Shown here one piece after another: positions 8,252-17,113 of a DNA stretch of 64,000 nt (its first letter is position 1; the number at the start of each line of letters is the position of its first letter). Location: the NCBI RefSeq assembly GCF_020782875.1, contig NZ_JAJGBN010000003.1:372001-436000 (forward strand), given 5' to 3'. Both the position numbers and the translations under genes were made by a program. The DNA comes from Allomuricauda sp. M10. Its GTDB lineage: Bacteria; Bacteroidota; Bacteroidia; Flavobacteriales; Flavobacteriaceae. The notes below the pieces were generated by a model. That model had not been told where the DNA came from and ran no database searches. It was given only the letters and a program-made list of their open reading frames with translations.

Positions 8252-8821
8252 TTGAAGATTATATCCTTATATAACAACGAAAACCAATTGATCAAAAAAT
8301 CGGTCAAAGGGGATCCACAGGCCCAAAGGTTGTTGTATGAACGGTATGCTCCAAAAATGTTGAGTGTTTGCAGACAATACATCAAGGATCTTCATTTTGC
8401 CGAGGATGTGATGATCAACGGATTCATCAAGGTATTTCAAAACTTGGAAGCCTTTAAAGGTTTGGGGAGTTTTGAAGGCTGGATCCGGACCATCATGGTA
8501 CGGGAAAGCATCAACCATCTGCGTAAAAAACAGTTCGTGGTTTATGATGAAGAACTATTTGAAGTGCAACATGAAGGAAGCCACCAAAGCGGCGAACTTT
8601 TGGATGTGGAATATGTGCAACATTTGATCGATGCACTGCCTGAAGGATACAAAACGGTTTTTCTGTTGTATGCCATTGAAGGGTATGGGCACCAGGAAAT
8701 TGCCAAAATGCTGGAGATTTCGGAGGGAACTTCAAAATCGCAGTTGTTCAAGGCCAGAAAAATGCTTCAAGAGAATTTGACTTTAAAGGGAATGTCGCCC
8801 AAATCAAGATCGGGCAAATAA
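8252..8821 (+). CDS. ECF-family RNA polymerase sigma factor
   Basis: The 189-aa product has sigma region 2 (QRLLYERYAPKML, AEDVMINGFIKVF) and region 4 (LIDALPEGYKTVFLLYAIEGYGHQEIA as a helix-turn-helix), with no regions 1 or 3, as in extracytoplasmic-function factors. The start is TTG (MKIISLYNNENQLI). The next gene, 10 bases on, encodes a membrane protein with a cytoplasmic N-terminus and is the likely anti-sigma factor. Confidence 0.92.
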   Translation: MKIISLYNNENQLIKKSVKGDPQAQRLLYERYAPKMLSVCRQYIKDLHFAEDVMINGFIKVFQNLEAFKGLGSFEGWIRTIMVRESINHLRKKQFVVYDEELFEVQHEGSHQSGELLDVEYVQHLIDALPEGYKTVFLLYAIEGYGHQEIAKMLEISEGTSKSQLFKARKMLQENLTLKGMSPKSRSGK

Positions 8822-8831
8822 AAATATAGGT

Positions 8832-9569
8832 ATGGATAAATTGGAAAAACATATCAAGGAAAAATTGGAAGAACGCACCATTGTACCTTCTGCCTCAGCA
8901 TGGGACAGCATTGCCGGGCAAGTATCCGTTCAGCCAAAAAAGAAAACTAGTAAGTGGTATCCACTTGCCATTGCGGCCAGTTTTATAGGAATTTTATTGG
9001 TTTCCATCCTGTTTTTCACTTCCGAACCGAACAACGAAATTCCAGTTCAAGTGGTGGATGAGAACCATGGGAAAAGTGAAAAAGTAAAGAAAATTGAGGT
9101 GATCCCCACTGAAATTCCTCAAAAGGAACTACAAGATGACATGGATGTTCAAGTTGCCAAATCAGAACCTGAAACAGTCCTGCCTGAAAAATCTATAAAG
9201 CAAGTGGAATTGCCAAAATCCGAATCCGTTTTGGTGCAACAGGAAACCAGGCTTCCCGTTCAAGATGACCGAATCAAAAAATCCGAAGGTCTCATTTTTC
9301 AAAAGGTGGAGGAAGTAGTGGCCCAGGTAGAAATCTTGGAATCCATACAAAATAATGTCAGTGAGGCCGAAGTGGATTCATTACTTCGTGCAGCTCAAAA
9401 ACAGATCTTGACCGATAAACTTTTTGCCCAGGATGGCACTGTGGACGCCATGGGTCTGTTGGCAGAAGTGGAGGATGAACTTGACGAAACGTTTCGAGAT
9501 CAAATATTCGATGCACTTAAAGATGGTTACCTAAAATTACGTACTGCGGTGGCCGACCGGAACAATTAA
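8832..9569 (+). CDS. Membrane-anchored anti-sigma-like protein
   Basis: The product is 245 aa. The cytoplasmic N-terminus is short and charged (MDKLEKHIKEKLEERTI, then SAWDSIAGQ), the single membrane segment is at about residues 42-62 (WYPLAIAASFIGILLVSILF), and the long periplasmic part is rich in Glu, Lys and Val. This layout, right behind an ECF sigma gene, is typical of Bacteroidota anti-sigma partners. No zinc-binding anti-sigma motif is visible, so the assignment rests on position and topology. Confidence 0.75.
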   Translation: MDKLEKHIKEKLEERTIVPSASAWDSIAGQVSVQPKKKTSKWYPLAIAASFIGILLVSILFFTSEPNNEIPVQVVDENHGKSEKVKKIEVIPTEIPQKELQDDMDVQVAKSEPETVLPEKSIKQVELPKSESVLVQQETRLPVQDDRIKKSEGLIFQKVEEVVAQVEILESIQNNVSEAEVDSLLRAAQKQILTDKLFAQDGTVDAMGLLAEVEDELDETFRDQIFDALKDGYLKLRTAVADRNN

Positions 9570-9606
9570 AATTATTCATCAATCAACATGATTTTCCCAA
9601 ATACCT

Positions 9607-9624
9607 GCCCAGCACAAACTGGGC
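9607..9624 (+). other. GC-rich hairpin in the intercistronic gap
   Basis: GCCCAG (9607-9612) pairs with CTGGGC (9619-9624), extendable by three pairs. It is not followed by T, so it is not a terminator. It lies 31 bases before the next start codon and could affect mRNA stability or translation. Confidence 0.4.
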
Positions 9625-9654
9625 GGGGAGGGGAAATCTATAATCAAAAAAATC

Positions 9655-10728
9655 ATGAGAACCATTACATTTTACTTAGCTACATTCCTTTTATTGCTTG
9701 TTTCCCAGCATGTTTTGGGGCAAGAAGAAGATTATCTGAGGGAAGTGAAGGCCCTTAAAATTGAAAAGGAACGGATTATTGAACAAGAAAAAGATGCCCT
9801 GAAACTGGAAGTTCGTGACATAAACCGACGTTTGGAGAAGGGTGATATTTCTGAGGCAGAGGCCAAAATCTTGAAAGAGGAAGTGGCCAAAAGAAGGGCC
9901 ATGAACATTGAGAACCGAGTGGCCATTGTGGAAAACAAGATTGCTTTGCTGGAACGAAATGAAGGAGAGGTTTTGACCTTGTCCGAGTTGGATTCCCTGG
10001 AGAATGACCACGTCAATTTAGGTATTATGATCGATGGGAAACCTGCCATTATTTTCAATTCAAACCATTGGAAAAGAGATATAAAATACGATAGACGTAC
10101 CTATTCCGATTTTGTTTTCGCAGTAGGGTTGAACAATGCGGTCAGCGAGGGGCAATCCCTTAATGATTCCCCATATAAAATTGGTGGAAGCCGTTTTTTT
10201 GAAATGGGTTGGCAATGGCGTACCCGAGTTTTTGATCGTTCCAACTGGCTGCGGTTCCATTATGGGGTTTCTTTCCAATTCAATGGTTTAAAACCGGATG
10301 ATAACCAAATCTTTGTCCAAAATGGCAATCAAACCACATTGGAGGAATTTGAATACGATTTGGACAAGGCCAAATTGCGTATGGATAACTTGGTGTTCCC
10401 AATTCATTTTGAATTTGGTCCATCAAAATTGAGAAAAACGGAACGAACCATTCGCTATTCCATTCATGACCAGTTCAGGGTAGGTTTCGGTGGATATGGT
10501 GGATTCAACCTCGGAACCCGTCAAAAACTAAAATATACGGTGGATGGAGAGCACATCAAGGACAAACTGAAACGGGATTACAATACCAGCGACTTGATAT
10601 ATGGCGTTAGTGGGTATATCGGTTTTGATGGGGTGCTTCTGTATATGAAATACGACCTGAATCCCATCTTTAAAGATGCAGACATCAAACAGAACAATAT
10701 TTCCTTGGGCCTTCGGTTCGATATTTAA
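9655..10728 (+). CDS. Coiled-coil outer membrane beta-barrel protein
   Basis: The product is 357 aa. The signal peptide covers residues 1-22 (ends VSQHVLGQ). Residues 25-105 are a charged coiled coil with heptad-like Glu/Lys/Leu spacing. From about residue 125 onward aromatic and alternating strands (FAVGLNN, EMGWQWRTR, LRFHYGVSFQF) end in the terminal strand SLGLRFDI, which fits an outer membrane barrel of the type found in Bacteroidota. It follows the sigma/anti-sigma pair and may be its regulon target or cargo. The exact role is unknown. Confidence 0.75.
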   Translation: MRTITFYLATFLLLLVSQHVLGQEEDYLREVKALKIEKERIIEQEKDALKLEVRDINRRLEKGDISEAEAKILKEEVAKRRAMNIENRVAIVENKIALLERNEGEVLTLSELDSLENDHVNLGIMIDGKPAIIFNSNHWKRDIKYDRRTYSDFVFAVGLNNAVSEGQSLNDSPYKIGGSRFFEMGWQWRTRVFDRSNWLRFHYGVSFQFNGLKPDDNQIFVQNGNQTTLEEFEYDLDKAKLRMDNLVFPIHFEFGPSKLRKTERTIRYSIHDQFRVGFGGYGGFNLGTRQKLKYTVDGEHIKDKLKRDYNTSDLIYGVSGYIGFDGVLLYMKYDLNPIFKDADIKQNNISLGLRFDI

Positions 10729-10751
10729 GAACCATTTACACAAATAAAAGG

Positions 10752-10782
10752 CACGGTCGGTTAACACTGACCGTGTTTTTTA
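10752..10782. terminator. Bidirectional terminator
   Basis: CACGGTC (10752-10758) pairs with GACCGTG (10769-10775), followed by six or more T on plus; on minus the stem is followed by a T-rich tract. It serves the outer membrane protein gene and the convergent zinc ribbon gene. Confidence 0.8.
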
Positions 10783-11022
10783 GTTTGATAGGGCACGCTG
10801 CATCTCGGGAGTAAATTCCTCTTTGTAAAATACCCTTTTGCAGTGCGAACATTCTGCATATTGGGCATTGTTGAGGGTAACAATGGGAATCCAGAACAAA
10901 TGGGCATAATTGGGTTGGGAAACCACCGTTAGCGTGCCATTTTGATGGCAATAGGGGCAGGCAGTATTGTGAAGGACCTTGGTTTCCTTTTTGCCTGGTC
11001 TGGTTCCGAAGAAAAGAATCAT
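10780..11022 (-). CDS. Small zinc-ribbon protein
   Basis: The product is 80 aa with two CxxC knuckles (CPYC and CSHC) about 33 residues apart around a hydrophobic middle (AHLFWIPIVTL). This matches the short bacterial 'zinc-ribbon 15' type proteins; their function is unknown. It has no signal peptide and is probably cytoplasmic. Its stop lies in the T-run of the terminator shared with the plus-strand gene. Confidence 0.75.
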   Translation of the reverse strand: MILFFGTRPGKKETKVLHNTACPYCHQNGTLTVVSQPNYAHLFWIPIVTLNNAQYAECSHCKRVFYKEEFTPEMQRALSN

Positions 11023-11057
11023 AGAGTAGGTTTAAAAACAAATATACTTAGTTTAAC

Positions 11058-11408
11058 CTATTCCCATGTTGGCAAATCGAGCTCAAGTCGCTTGTCTTCA
11101 TTTCTCCAGCCAGCTTTATAGTCACGATCTACATAATAAATGATGAGATCTGCCTTATAATCGCGATCCACAAAAAATACGGTAAAATCAGCCTTAAAGT
11201 CCCCATTGGTAAAAAACCATAAACCTTTATCACCCCTGGCCTTGTAATCCCGATCCACCTTATGGACCAAAAGATCGGCCTTGTAATCGCGGTCAGCTAC
11301 AAAGATTAGGAAATCGGCCTTAAAGTCTCCATCTACCTCAAAAACACGTTGGGCCTTTAAGGTTGTGGTGCATAAAATTAGGGTAAGGATTGGAATTATT
11401 TTTCTCAT
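11058..11408 (-). CDS. Secreted six-repeat protein (DUF6150/Septknot-like)
   Basis: The product is 116 aa from the ATG at 11408; a longer frame exists but lacks the signal peptide at its start. Residues 1-19 are a signal peptide (ends TTLKAQ). The mature part is six near-identical units of 13-15 residues built on V-x-x-V-D-[GR]-D-[FY]-K-A-D, for example IFVADRDYKADLL and IYYVDRDYKAGW. The pattern resembles the small DUF6150 family, which I recall being described as deeply knotted, but I hold that family name with moderate confidence. Function unknown. Confidence 0.7.
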   Translation of the reverse strand: MRKIIPILTLILCTTTLKAQRVFEVDGDFKADFLIFVADRDYKADLLVHKVDRDYKARGDKGLWFFTNGDFKADFTVFFVDRDYKADLIIYYVDRDYKAGWRNEDKRLELDLPTWE

Positions 11409-11528
11409 AATGAAGTATTTGAAACAAAGTTTGTACCAAGATTTCTTTATGAGGTTGAGAAAGTCCAAGGTATAAAAAACAACGATTCATTTTGAAATAT
11501 TTTCTACATTCGCACACATTTTAAACCC

Positions 11529-12158
11529 TTGGAACCCTACCATAGCTTGGAGAATTGGTTGTCCTGGATGGATGAGATCTCCGATAAGGATTATGTGATC
11601 ATCGATCAATTTTTTCGGGAAGAGCTTTATACCGAAATACGATCGTTCTTTCTCTCAAAGCTTCCCAACTTTAAGGAGGCTGCTATTGGTGTGGATACTG
11701 AGAAACAGGTCAATTCCAAGATCCGTGGTGATTTTACGTATTGGTTAGACCGAAAAAGGGATGCCAATCTTCAAAATTTTTGGGAACTCCTCGATGAAAT
11801 CATTCAAATGTTCAACCGCTACTGTTATTTGAGCTTATCAGGATACGAGTTCCATTTGGCACATTATCCTTCTGGCGGTCATTACGATAAACATCTAGAT
11901 CAATTTGAGAACCGGAACAATCGGATGATTTCTGTAGTCATCTATCTAAATGAAGGTTGGCAACAAGGGTATGGGGGCGAACTTGAGATTTTTGAAAAGG
12001 ACGGTTCCAGTTTCTTGGTAGAACCCTTGGCCATGCGCTGTGTTATGTTCAAGAGTGCCGAAGTACCACATGCCGTATTGCAGGCCCATAAAAGTCGATT
12101 TAGCTTAACAGGGTGGCTGTTGTACCAACCTTCGGCTTTAGGTCAACTTTTTGGCTAG
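11529..12158 (+). CDS. 2-oxoglutarate/Fe(II)-dependent oxygenase (prolyl 4-hydroxylase-like)
   Basis: The 209-aa product has a double-stranded beta-helix core. The iron ligands are visible as HLD (within YDKHLDQF) and a distal His in EVPHAVL; the Arg that binds 2-oxoglutarate lies in SRFSLTGWL. RMISVVIYLNEGW and GGELEIF are typical of SM-20/prolyl 4-hydroxylase proteins that hydroxylate a protein side chain. The start is TTG at 11529. It ends 9 bases from the convergent gene. Confidence 0.88.
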   Translation: MEPYHSLENWLSWMDEISDKDYVIIDQFFREELYTEIRSFFLSKLPNFKEAAIGVDTEKQVNSKIRGDFTYWLDRKRDANLQNFWELLDEIIQMFNRYCYLSLSGYEFHLAHYPSGGHYDKHLDQFENRNNRMISVVIYLNEGWQQGYGGELEIFEKDGSSFLVEPLAMRCVMFKSAEVPHAVLQAHKSRFSLTGWLLYQPSALGQLFG

Positions 12159-12167
12159 GCCGTTTCC

Positions 12168-12470
12168 CTACTTCATAGGTATTTTTTTGATGAGTTCCTC
12201 GTTTTGTCCATGCTCCGCACTGTAAGACATCACTAAGGTTCCTTTGGTGCCGTCATGTGCCTCAATGGTAAACAGCGTTGCCTGATCTTCTGGATCGGTC
12301 ATTCCTTCAAAACGGTAGGTTTCAATGATCAAAAGTTCACCGGGTTGGTATTCCTTTTTGGAATACAGGGCCTTGATACAGTTTTCTTCAGCCTCAAAAT
12401 CTTCGGTAAACCCTTCTTGGGTGAGGGTGTTCACGGCGTCGGATAGGGTGTCAAAACTATGCTTGTTCAT
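12168..12470 (-). CDS. Conserved small protein of unknown function
   Basis: The product is 100 aa, acidic, with no signal peptide or membrane segment. It contains the pattern MNKHSFDTLSDAVNTLTQEG and ENCIKALYSKKEYQPGEL. Similar small flavobacterial proteins are often carried under a misleading phosphoribosylpyrophosphate synthetase label, but no PRPP-binding loop is seen here. Its start overlaps the end of the flavodoxin-like gene by 14 bases, so the two are probably co-transcribed. Confidence 0.7.
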   Translation of the reverse strand: MNKHSFDTLSDAVNTLTQEGFTEDFEAEENCIKALYSKKEYQPGELLIIETYRFEGMTDPEDQATLFTIEAHDGTKGTLVMSYSAEHGQNEELIKKIPMK

Positions 12471-13008
12471 GAAGTCTTGTTTTTAAACGACTTGAGAATT
12501 GCGAAAGATGATTTTTAACCTTTTCCCAATCTGTATATTCGTAATCTTTGTTAATGTTTATAGGACCAAATTCTTTTTGTGCTATGGAACGCATCATCAT
12601 CTTCTTAAGGTAATCATATTTTGTGAATTTTAATGCTCCTTCAATGTGCCAAATTCTATTGGTCTCCCATCCAGTGTCTGTTAAGAATTGTTGTGTCAAT
12701 TGATTAACTTCTTGATGTTTCTCCGGTAAATTGGATGCAATGGCCATGCTTACTGAATAAAAACCGGTGATTTTTTTATTAAGTTCCTCGATATTATTTT
12801 TTACATACTTTTTTATTGAAGGGTTGTATGAATTTAGATGAATAGAACTCCCAATTAAAATGACATCAAACTTATCTGCAGGAAGAGGGTTATTGGTGAC
12901 ATTGGCAAGGATTACATCATGGTTATCATCAAGAAGAATCTCTTTCATAAAATGGGCTATTTTGCTGGTTTGTCCTTCCAACGAGCCGTAAACAATTAAA
13001 ATTTTCAT
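12457..13008 (-). CDS. Flavodoxin-like protein (HemG-type)
   Basis: The product is 183 aa. The FMN phosphate loop is near the start (YGSLEGQTSKIA), followed by VILIGSSIHL and a conserved YDYLKKMMMRSIA region similar to menaquinone-dependent protoporphyrinogen oxidase HemG and other long-chain-like flavodoxins. Oxidation of protoporphyrinogen IX is one possibility; a general redox partner is another. No heme pathway gene is adjacent. Confidence 0.82.
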   Translation of the reverse strand: MKILIVYGSLEGQTSKIAHFMKEILLDDNHDVILANVTNNPLPADKFDVILIGSSIHLNSYNPSIKKYVKNNIEELNKKITGFYSVSMAIASNLPEKHQEVNQLTQQFLTDTGWETNRIWHIEGALKFTKYDYLKKMMMRSIAQKEFGPININKDYEYTDWEKVKNHLSQFSSRLKTRLHEQA

Positions 13009-13093
13009 GTCTTTAGGATGATTTTAAAATCCTAAAGGCACGTAATTATTGTTGCTATTCAAATGATTAATGTCAGGATATCAAATTTTGATA

Positions 13094-14917
13094 TTAAAAC
13101 TTACCACCCACAATGGGTACTGTAAGTTCGGTTCCATCCAAATCCACAGTGAGTTCGGTGCCCGGCTCTGGCCACAGCGTGAATTCTTTGTCGCTTGAAA
13201 ATATCATCAGACCTATCTGTTGACCTTTTGGGATGATTTGATCATCCGGCATCAATTCAAATTGCATTTCATAAAACTTATTGGGCAGCAACGGTTCACC
13301 TTTGGTAAGCGACTTGTAATTCTGCGGATCGGCCCAACCTCGGGTAATGATGTTATCGGTGATCTGGGTATTGCGGCCTTCGTTCCAAGGTAAGGAAACT
13401 AGCCAAACCGAAAGATTGGCAGCAGGTTTACTGCTTGCTAATTTAGTTTTGATCTTTACGGTCCCAGAAATATGTACATCCTCGGATAAAATGGGGGTCA
13501 CATACAACAAGCGATGGTTCGTAGATTCCGCCTGGGCTAGACTGGAACCACTAAAGGAATAATTGTCCACAAGCATCTCCGTGCCTTGCTTGGCAGGTCT
13601 TTGAGTGGTAAGCGTTCCTTTTTCTGGAGCTCCTTTGGTTAGGTAGAATGTAACATCGGAAGCATCGGGGTTGGGATAATCTTTATATGGAGTTGGATTT
13701 TCCCGAGCATCATTTTCACGTACAATCCATGCTTTAGGGTCATTTTCAACCCCATTTTCCACCCCGAACAAATAGTGGGAAAACCAACGGTTCATCATGG
13801 TAAGCGGTGGTGGTCCACCGTGACCGTTCTGGTGATAATAGATTTGTATGGGCAATCCCATTTCCCTTGCTTTGTTATAAATACGGTAGCTGTGTTCTGG
13901 CATCACGTTCCAATCGTTGAATCCGTGTGACATCAACAAAGCAGCTTTCATCAGTTTCATGTCGTTCAAATAATCCCGGCCGGCCCAAAAATCATTGTAA
14001 TCCCCAGTGATGCGATCTTGACCATTTTTCATTTCCGTATCGCGCACATTTTGATTGCTCCAAGCCCTTTTGGATTGGTCCCCACTATGGATAAAATCGT
14101 AGAGTACATCAATATCCTCTCCTAGATAACCACCTGGTGAACGCACCAATCCGTTGGATCGGTAATAATGATAGTATGAAGTATTCGGTGCCACAGGAAT
14201 GATGGCTTCCAAACCTTTTACCCCTGTTGTGGCAGCTGCAAGCGGTAAAGTTCCGTTATAACTGGTACCTGTCATGCCTACTTTTCCCGTGGACCAAAAT
14301 GCCTTTACTTCTTCGGTTCCGGTTCGCTCTTTATAACCCTTGGCACGACCACATAACCAATCGATGACCGCTTTGGGAGCCAAGGATTCATTATCCCCTC
14401 CAACGGTTGGCGATCCATCGGACAATCCGGTTCCTGGCGAAGAGGAGTGAACCACAATATAACCCCTAGGTACCCAAGTTTGGACTTGCGAATTGGAAAT
14501 GATGGGGCGCTCGCCGATACGGGTGACTTCAGGATGTTGTCTTGGCCTTCCTAATTTGCCGAGTTCGTGTTTTACATCCCAAAATGTTGCGGGATCTAAA
14601 CCTGCAGTACCTGCGTAGTAAGGACTGGATTCGTAGACAATGGGAAGTTTAAGTCCATCGGTCTGGGTTTGTACGGGTCGGGTTACATCTACGTGCATAC
14701 GATCTAGTTTCCCGTCCCCATCCGAATCGAATTCGGTCTCCACCCAAAGATCTTCCCTGATCCAATTATCCGGATTGGCAAATGCTTCCACAACTTGTGC
14801 CTCACCATCCTTAAAAAAAGGTTCAGCCTTTTCGGCCATTTGAGCATAAACATTTACCACGGTGGCCAAAACGAAAGTGGTCCAAATAGATATGTTCCTG
14901 AAATAATTTTGGGTCAT
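13094..14917 (-). CDS. Secreted X-Pro dipeptidyl-peptidase (S15/CocE family)
   Basis: The product is 607 aa with an N-terminal signal peptide (ends TVVNVYAQ). It has an alpha/beta hydrolase domain whose nucleophile lies in GMTGTSYNG (the Ser), with the Asp in HGFNDWNVM and the His in QNGHGGP. A C-terminal jelly-roll domain (VHISGTVKIKTKLAS) is typical of the family. Release of X-Pro dipeptides from peptides in the periplasm is the expected role. It is a single gene with a 163-base gap to dnaG. Confidence 0.88.
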   Translation of the reverse strand: MTQNYFRNISIWTTFVLATVVNVYAQMAEKAEPFFKDGEAQVVEAFANPDNWIREDLWVETEFDSDGDGKLDRMHVDVTRPVQTQTDGLKLPIVYESSPYYAGTAGLDPATFWDVKHELGKLGRPRQHPEVTRIGERPIISNSQVQTWVPRGYIVVHSSSPGTGLSDGSPTVGGDNESLAPKAVIDWLCGRAKGYKERTGTEEVKAFWSTGKVGMTGTSYNGTLPLAAATTGVKGLEAIIPVAPNTSYYHYYRSNGLVRSPGGYLGEDIDVLYDFIHSGDQSKRAWSNQNVRDTEMKNGQDRITGDYNDFWAGRDYLNDMKLMKAALLMSHGFNDWNVMPEHSYRIYNKAREMGLPIQIYYHQNGHGGPPPLTMMNRWFSHYLFGVENGVENDPKAWIVRENDARENPTPYKDYPNPDASDVTFYLTKGAPEKGTLTTQRPAKQGTEMLVDNYSFSGSSLAQAESTNHRLLYVTPILSEDVHISGTVKIKTKLASSKPAANLSVWLVSLPWNEGRNTQITDNIITRGWADPQNYKSLTKGEPLLPNKFYEMQFELMPDDQIIPKGQQIGLMIFSSDKEFTLWPEPGTELTVDLDGTELTVPIVGGKF

Positions 14918-15080
14918 ATTGCTGTTCTTTTGCTATTCACTTAGGGCGCAGCGTTGAAAAGTGATTGCTGCTTGGATTTGTCTGCTCCTAAGTTACTAAA
15001 ACTTCAAGGGGAAACTTGGTACTGGATTCCCCAAAACTTTGTTTTTATTTACCTTTAACACCTAGTTTAACACATCACAC

Positions 15081-17054
15081 TTGATTTCAAAGACCACCAT
15101 AGACCAAGTTTATGAAACCGCCCGACTGGAGGAGGTGATCGGTGATTTTGTGCAGTTGAAGAAATCGGGATCGAACTTTAAGGGTCTCAGTCCGTTTACG
15201 GATGAACGTACCCCCAGTTTCATGGTGTCGCCCGTAAAACAGATCTGGAAGGATTTCAGTAGTGGGAAAGGAGGAAATGTGGTGGCATTTTTAATGGAGC
15301 ACGAACATTTTACCTATCCCGAAGCGATTAGATATCTGGCAAAAAAATACAACATTGAGATAGACGAGATTGAGCAGACCAGTGAGGAAAAGGAGCAGGC
15401 GAACGAAAAGGAAAGCATGTATCTGGTCTCCGAATATGCCCAAAAATATTTTGAAAAGACCTTGTGGGATACCGAACCTGGCAAGGCAATTGGCTTGACC
15501 TATTTTAAGGAGCGTGGTTTTACTGATGAGACTATAAAGAAATTTGGATTGGGGTATAGTTTGGATGAATGGGAAGCCTTTACCCAAACCGCCCTTGATC
15601 GAGGATATCAACTGGAATTTTTGGAAAAAACCGGTCTCACCATTGTAAAGGAACAAACTGGTGGGGAAACCAAAAGGTTCGATAGGTTCAAAGGAAGGGT
15701 CATGTTCCCCATCCATTCCATGAGTGGAAGGGTGCTGGGCTTTGGCGGACGTATTTTGACCAACGATAAAAAGGCGGCCAAATATCTGAATTCCCCTGAA
15801 AGCGATATTTACCATAAGAGTAAGGTGCTCTATGGAATCTATTATGCGAAGCAGGCCATTGCTAAGGAAGACAACTGTTTTTTGGTGGAAGGGTATACGG
15901 ATGTAATCCAAATGGTACAACGCGGGGTGGAGAACGTAGTGGCTTCCAGCGGTACGGCCCTTACACCCGAACAGATACGCTTGATCAATAGGCTCACCAA
16001 GAACATAACGGTACTTTTTGATGGGGATGCTGCAGGACTGCGCGCCTCACTTCGTGGTATCGATTTGATCTTGGAACAGGGCATGAACGTAAAGGTGTGC
16101 ACCTTTCCCGAAGGTGAAGATCCGGATAGTTTTTCCAAGAGCAATACCTATGAAGATCTTGTACTTTATTTGGAAGAGAATGCCAAAGATTTTATCCAGT
16201 TCAAAACATCATTGTTGGTCAAGGAAGCCGCTAACGATCCCATTAAGCGTGCCGATACCATTCGGGATATTGTAAACAGCATCAGTAAAATACCTGACCG
16301 AATCCAAAAAGAGGTCTACATTCAGGAATGTGCCAAGATTATGCATATTTCCGAAGAGGTGCTTTACAACACCTTGGCACAAATTAATAAGAAAGAGGTA
16401 ACTGAGGCTTCCAAAAAAATAAAACAGGAGCAGCAAGTCTTTGAGGTGGTCAAGAACGACCCGGTAGTGGAAAAGGTTGATGTGCAATACGAACTAGAAC
16501 GCAAGATTATTGAGATGTTGCTATTGTACGGGGACCAAAAACAGGAGTTTGAAGACTTGGTATTGAAGGAAAATGAAGATGGGGAGCTAGTTTTGGAACC
16601 AGAAATTGTGGAAGCCAAGGTATATGAAAAGGTATATTTGGACCTTCAGGAAGATGAAATTGAACTTAGTAACGAACAGTTCAAATCCATTTATTACAAG
16701 TTGATCGAAAGCCTTAACGAAAAGGAGGATTTTTCGGTAAACACCTTTTTGGCCGAACTGAACCAGGAAATGGTTTCGGAAGTGTCGTCAATTTTAATGG
16801 AAGAAGAACAATATGTGTTGCACGATTGGGAACGAAGGGAAATCTATCCCAAGGAAAAACAATTGGGAGTGGCGCAGTTGGTTGGCGAGACCATTCTTAC
16901 CCTTCGTTGTAATCTCATCAAGAACCGAATCCGAAAGTTGCAGGAAAAGACCCAGGACCAACATGATGACAATTCTGAGATATTGGAAGAAATCATTAAC
17001 TACTTGCAACTCAACAAACTGCTCAACGCCAAGTTGAACCGAGTTCTGTCATAA
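15081..17054 (+). CDS. dnaG: DNA primase
   Basis: The product is 657 aa and makes RNA primers for replication. It has an N-terminal CHC2-like fold, a TOPRIM catalytic core (FLVEGYTDVIQM, SSGTAL, LFDGDAAG) and a C-terminal helicase-binding part. The zinc-binding cysteines and histidine of the first domain are absent: residues read GLSPFTDERTPSF and WKDFSSGKGG where family members have Cys and His ligands. This is common in Flavobacteriia. The start is TTG at 15081, since no ATG lies before the conserved block. Confidence 0.94.
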   Translation: MISKTTIDQVYETARLEEVIGDFVQLKKSGSNFKGLSPFTDERTPSFMVSPVKQIWKDFSSGKGGNVVAFLMEHEHFTYPEAIRYLAKKYNIEIDEIEQTSEEKEQANEKESMYLVSEYAQKYFEKTLWDTEPGKAIGLTYFKERGFTDETIKKFGLGYSLDEWEAFTQTALDRGYQLEFLEKTGLTIVKEQTGGETKRFDRFKGRVMFPIHSMSGRVLGFGGRILTNDKKAAKYLNSPESDIYHKSKVLYGIYYAKQAIAKEDNCFLVEGYTDVIQMVQRGVENVVASSGTALTPEQIRLINRLTKNITVLFDGDAAGLRASLRGIDLILEQGMNVKVCTFPEGEDPDSFSKSNTYEDLVLYLEENAKDFIQFKTSLLVKEAANDPIKRADTIRDIVNSISKIPDRIQKEVYIQECAKIMHISEEVLYNTLAQINKKEVTEASKKIKQEQQVFEVVKNDPVVEKVDVQYELERKIIEMLLLYGDQKQEFEDLVLKENEDGELVLEPEIVEAKVYEKVYLDLQEDEIELSNEQFKSIYYKLIESLNEKEDFSVNTFLAELNQEMVSEVSSILMEEEQYVLHDWERREIYPKEKQLGVAQLVGETILTLRCNLIKNRIRKLQEKTQDQHDDNSEILEEIINYLQLNKLLNAKLNRVLS

Positions 17055-17084
17055 AAAAATCCCTTTCAAAACCATTGAAAGGGA
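17053..17084 (-). terminator. Terminator of the response regulator gene
   Basis: CCCTTTCAA at 17061-17069 pairs with TTGAAAGGG at 17075-17083. On minus the stem is followed by seven T. It overlaps the dnaG stop codon, so convergent transcripts share this region. Confidence 0.75.
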
Positions 17085-17113
17085 CTTACTATAGTTGGTT
17101 TGGTTGGGTATTC

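Noticed and set aside
11409..11468. N-terminal extension of the six-repeat protein
   Set aside because: The shorter start gives a proper signal peptide; the extension would bury it.
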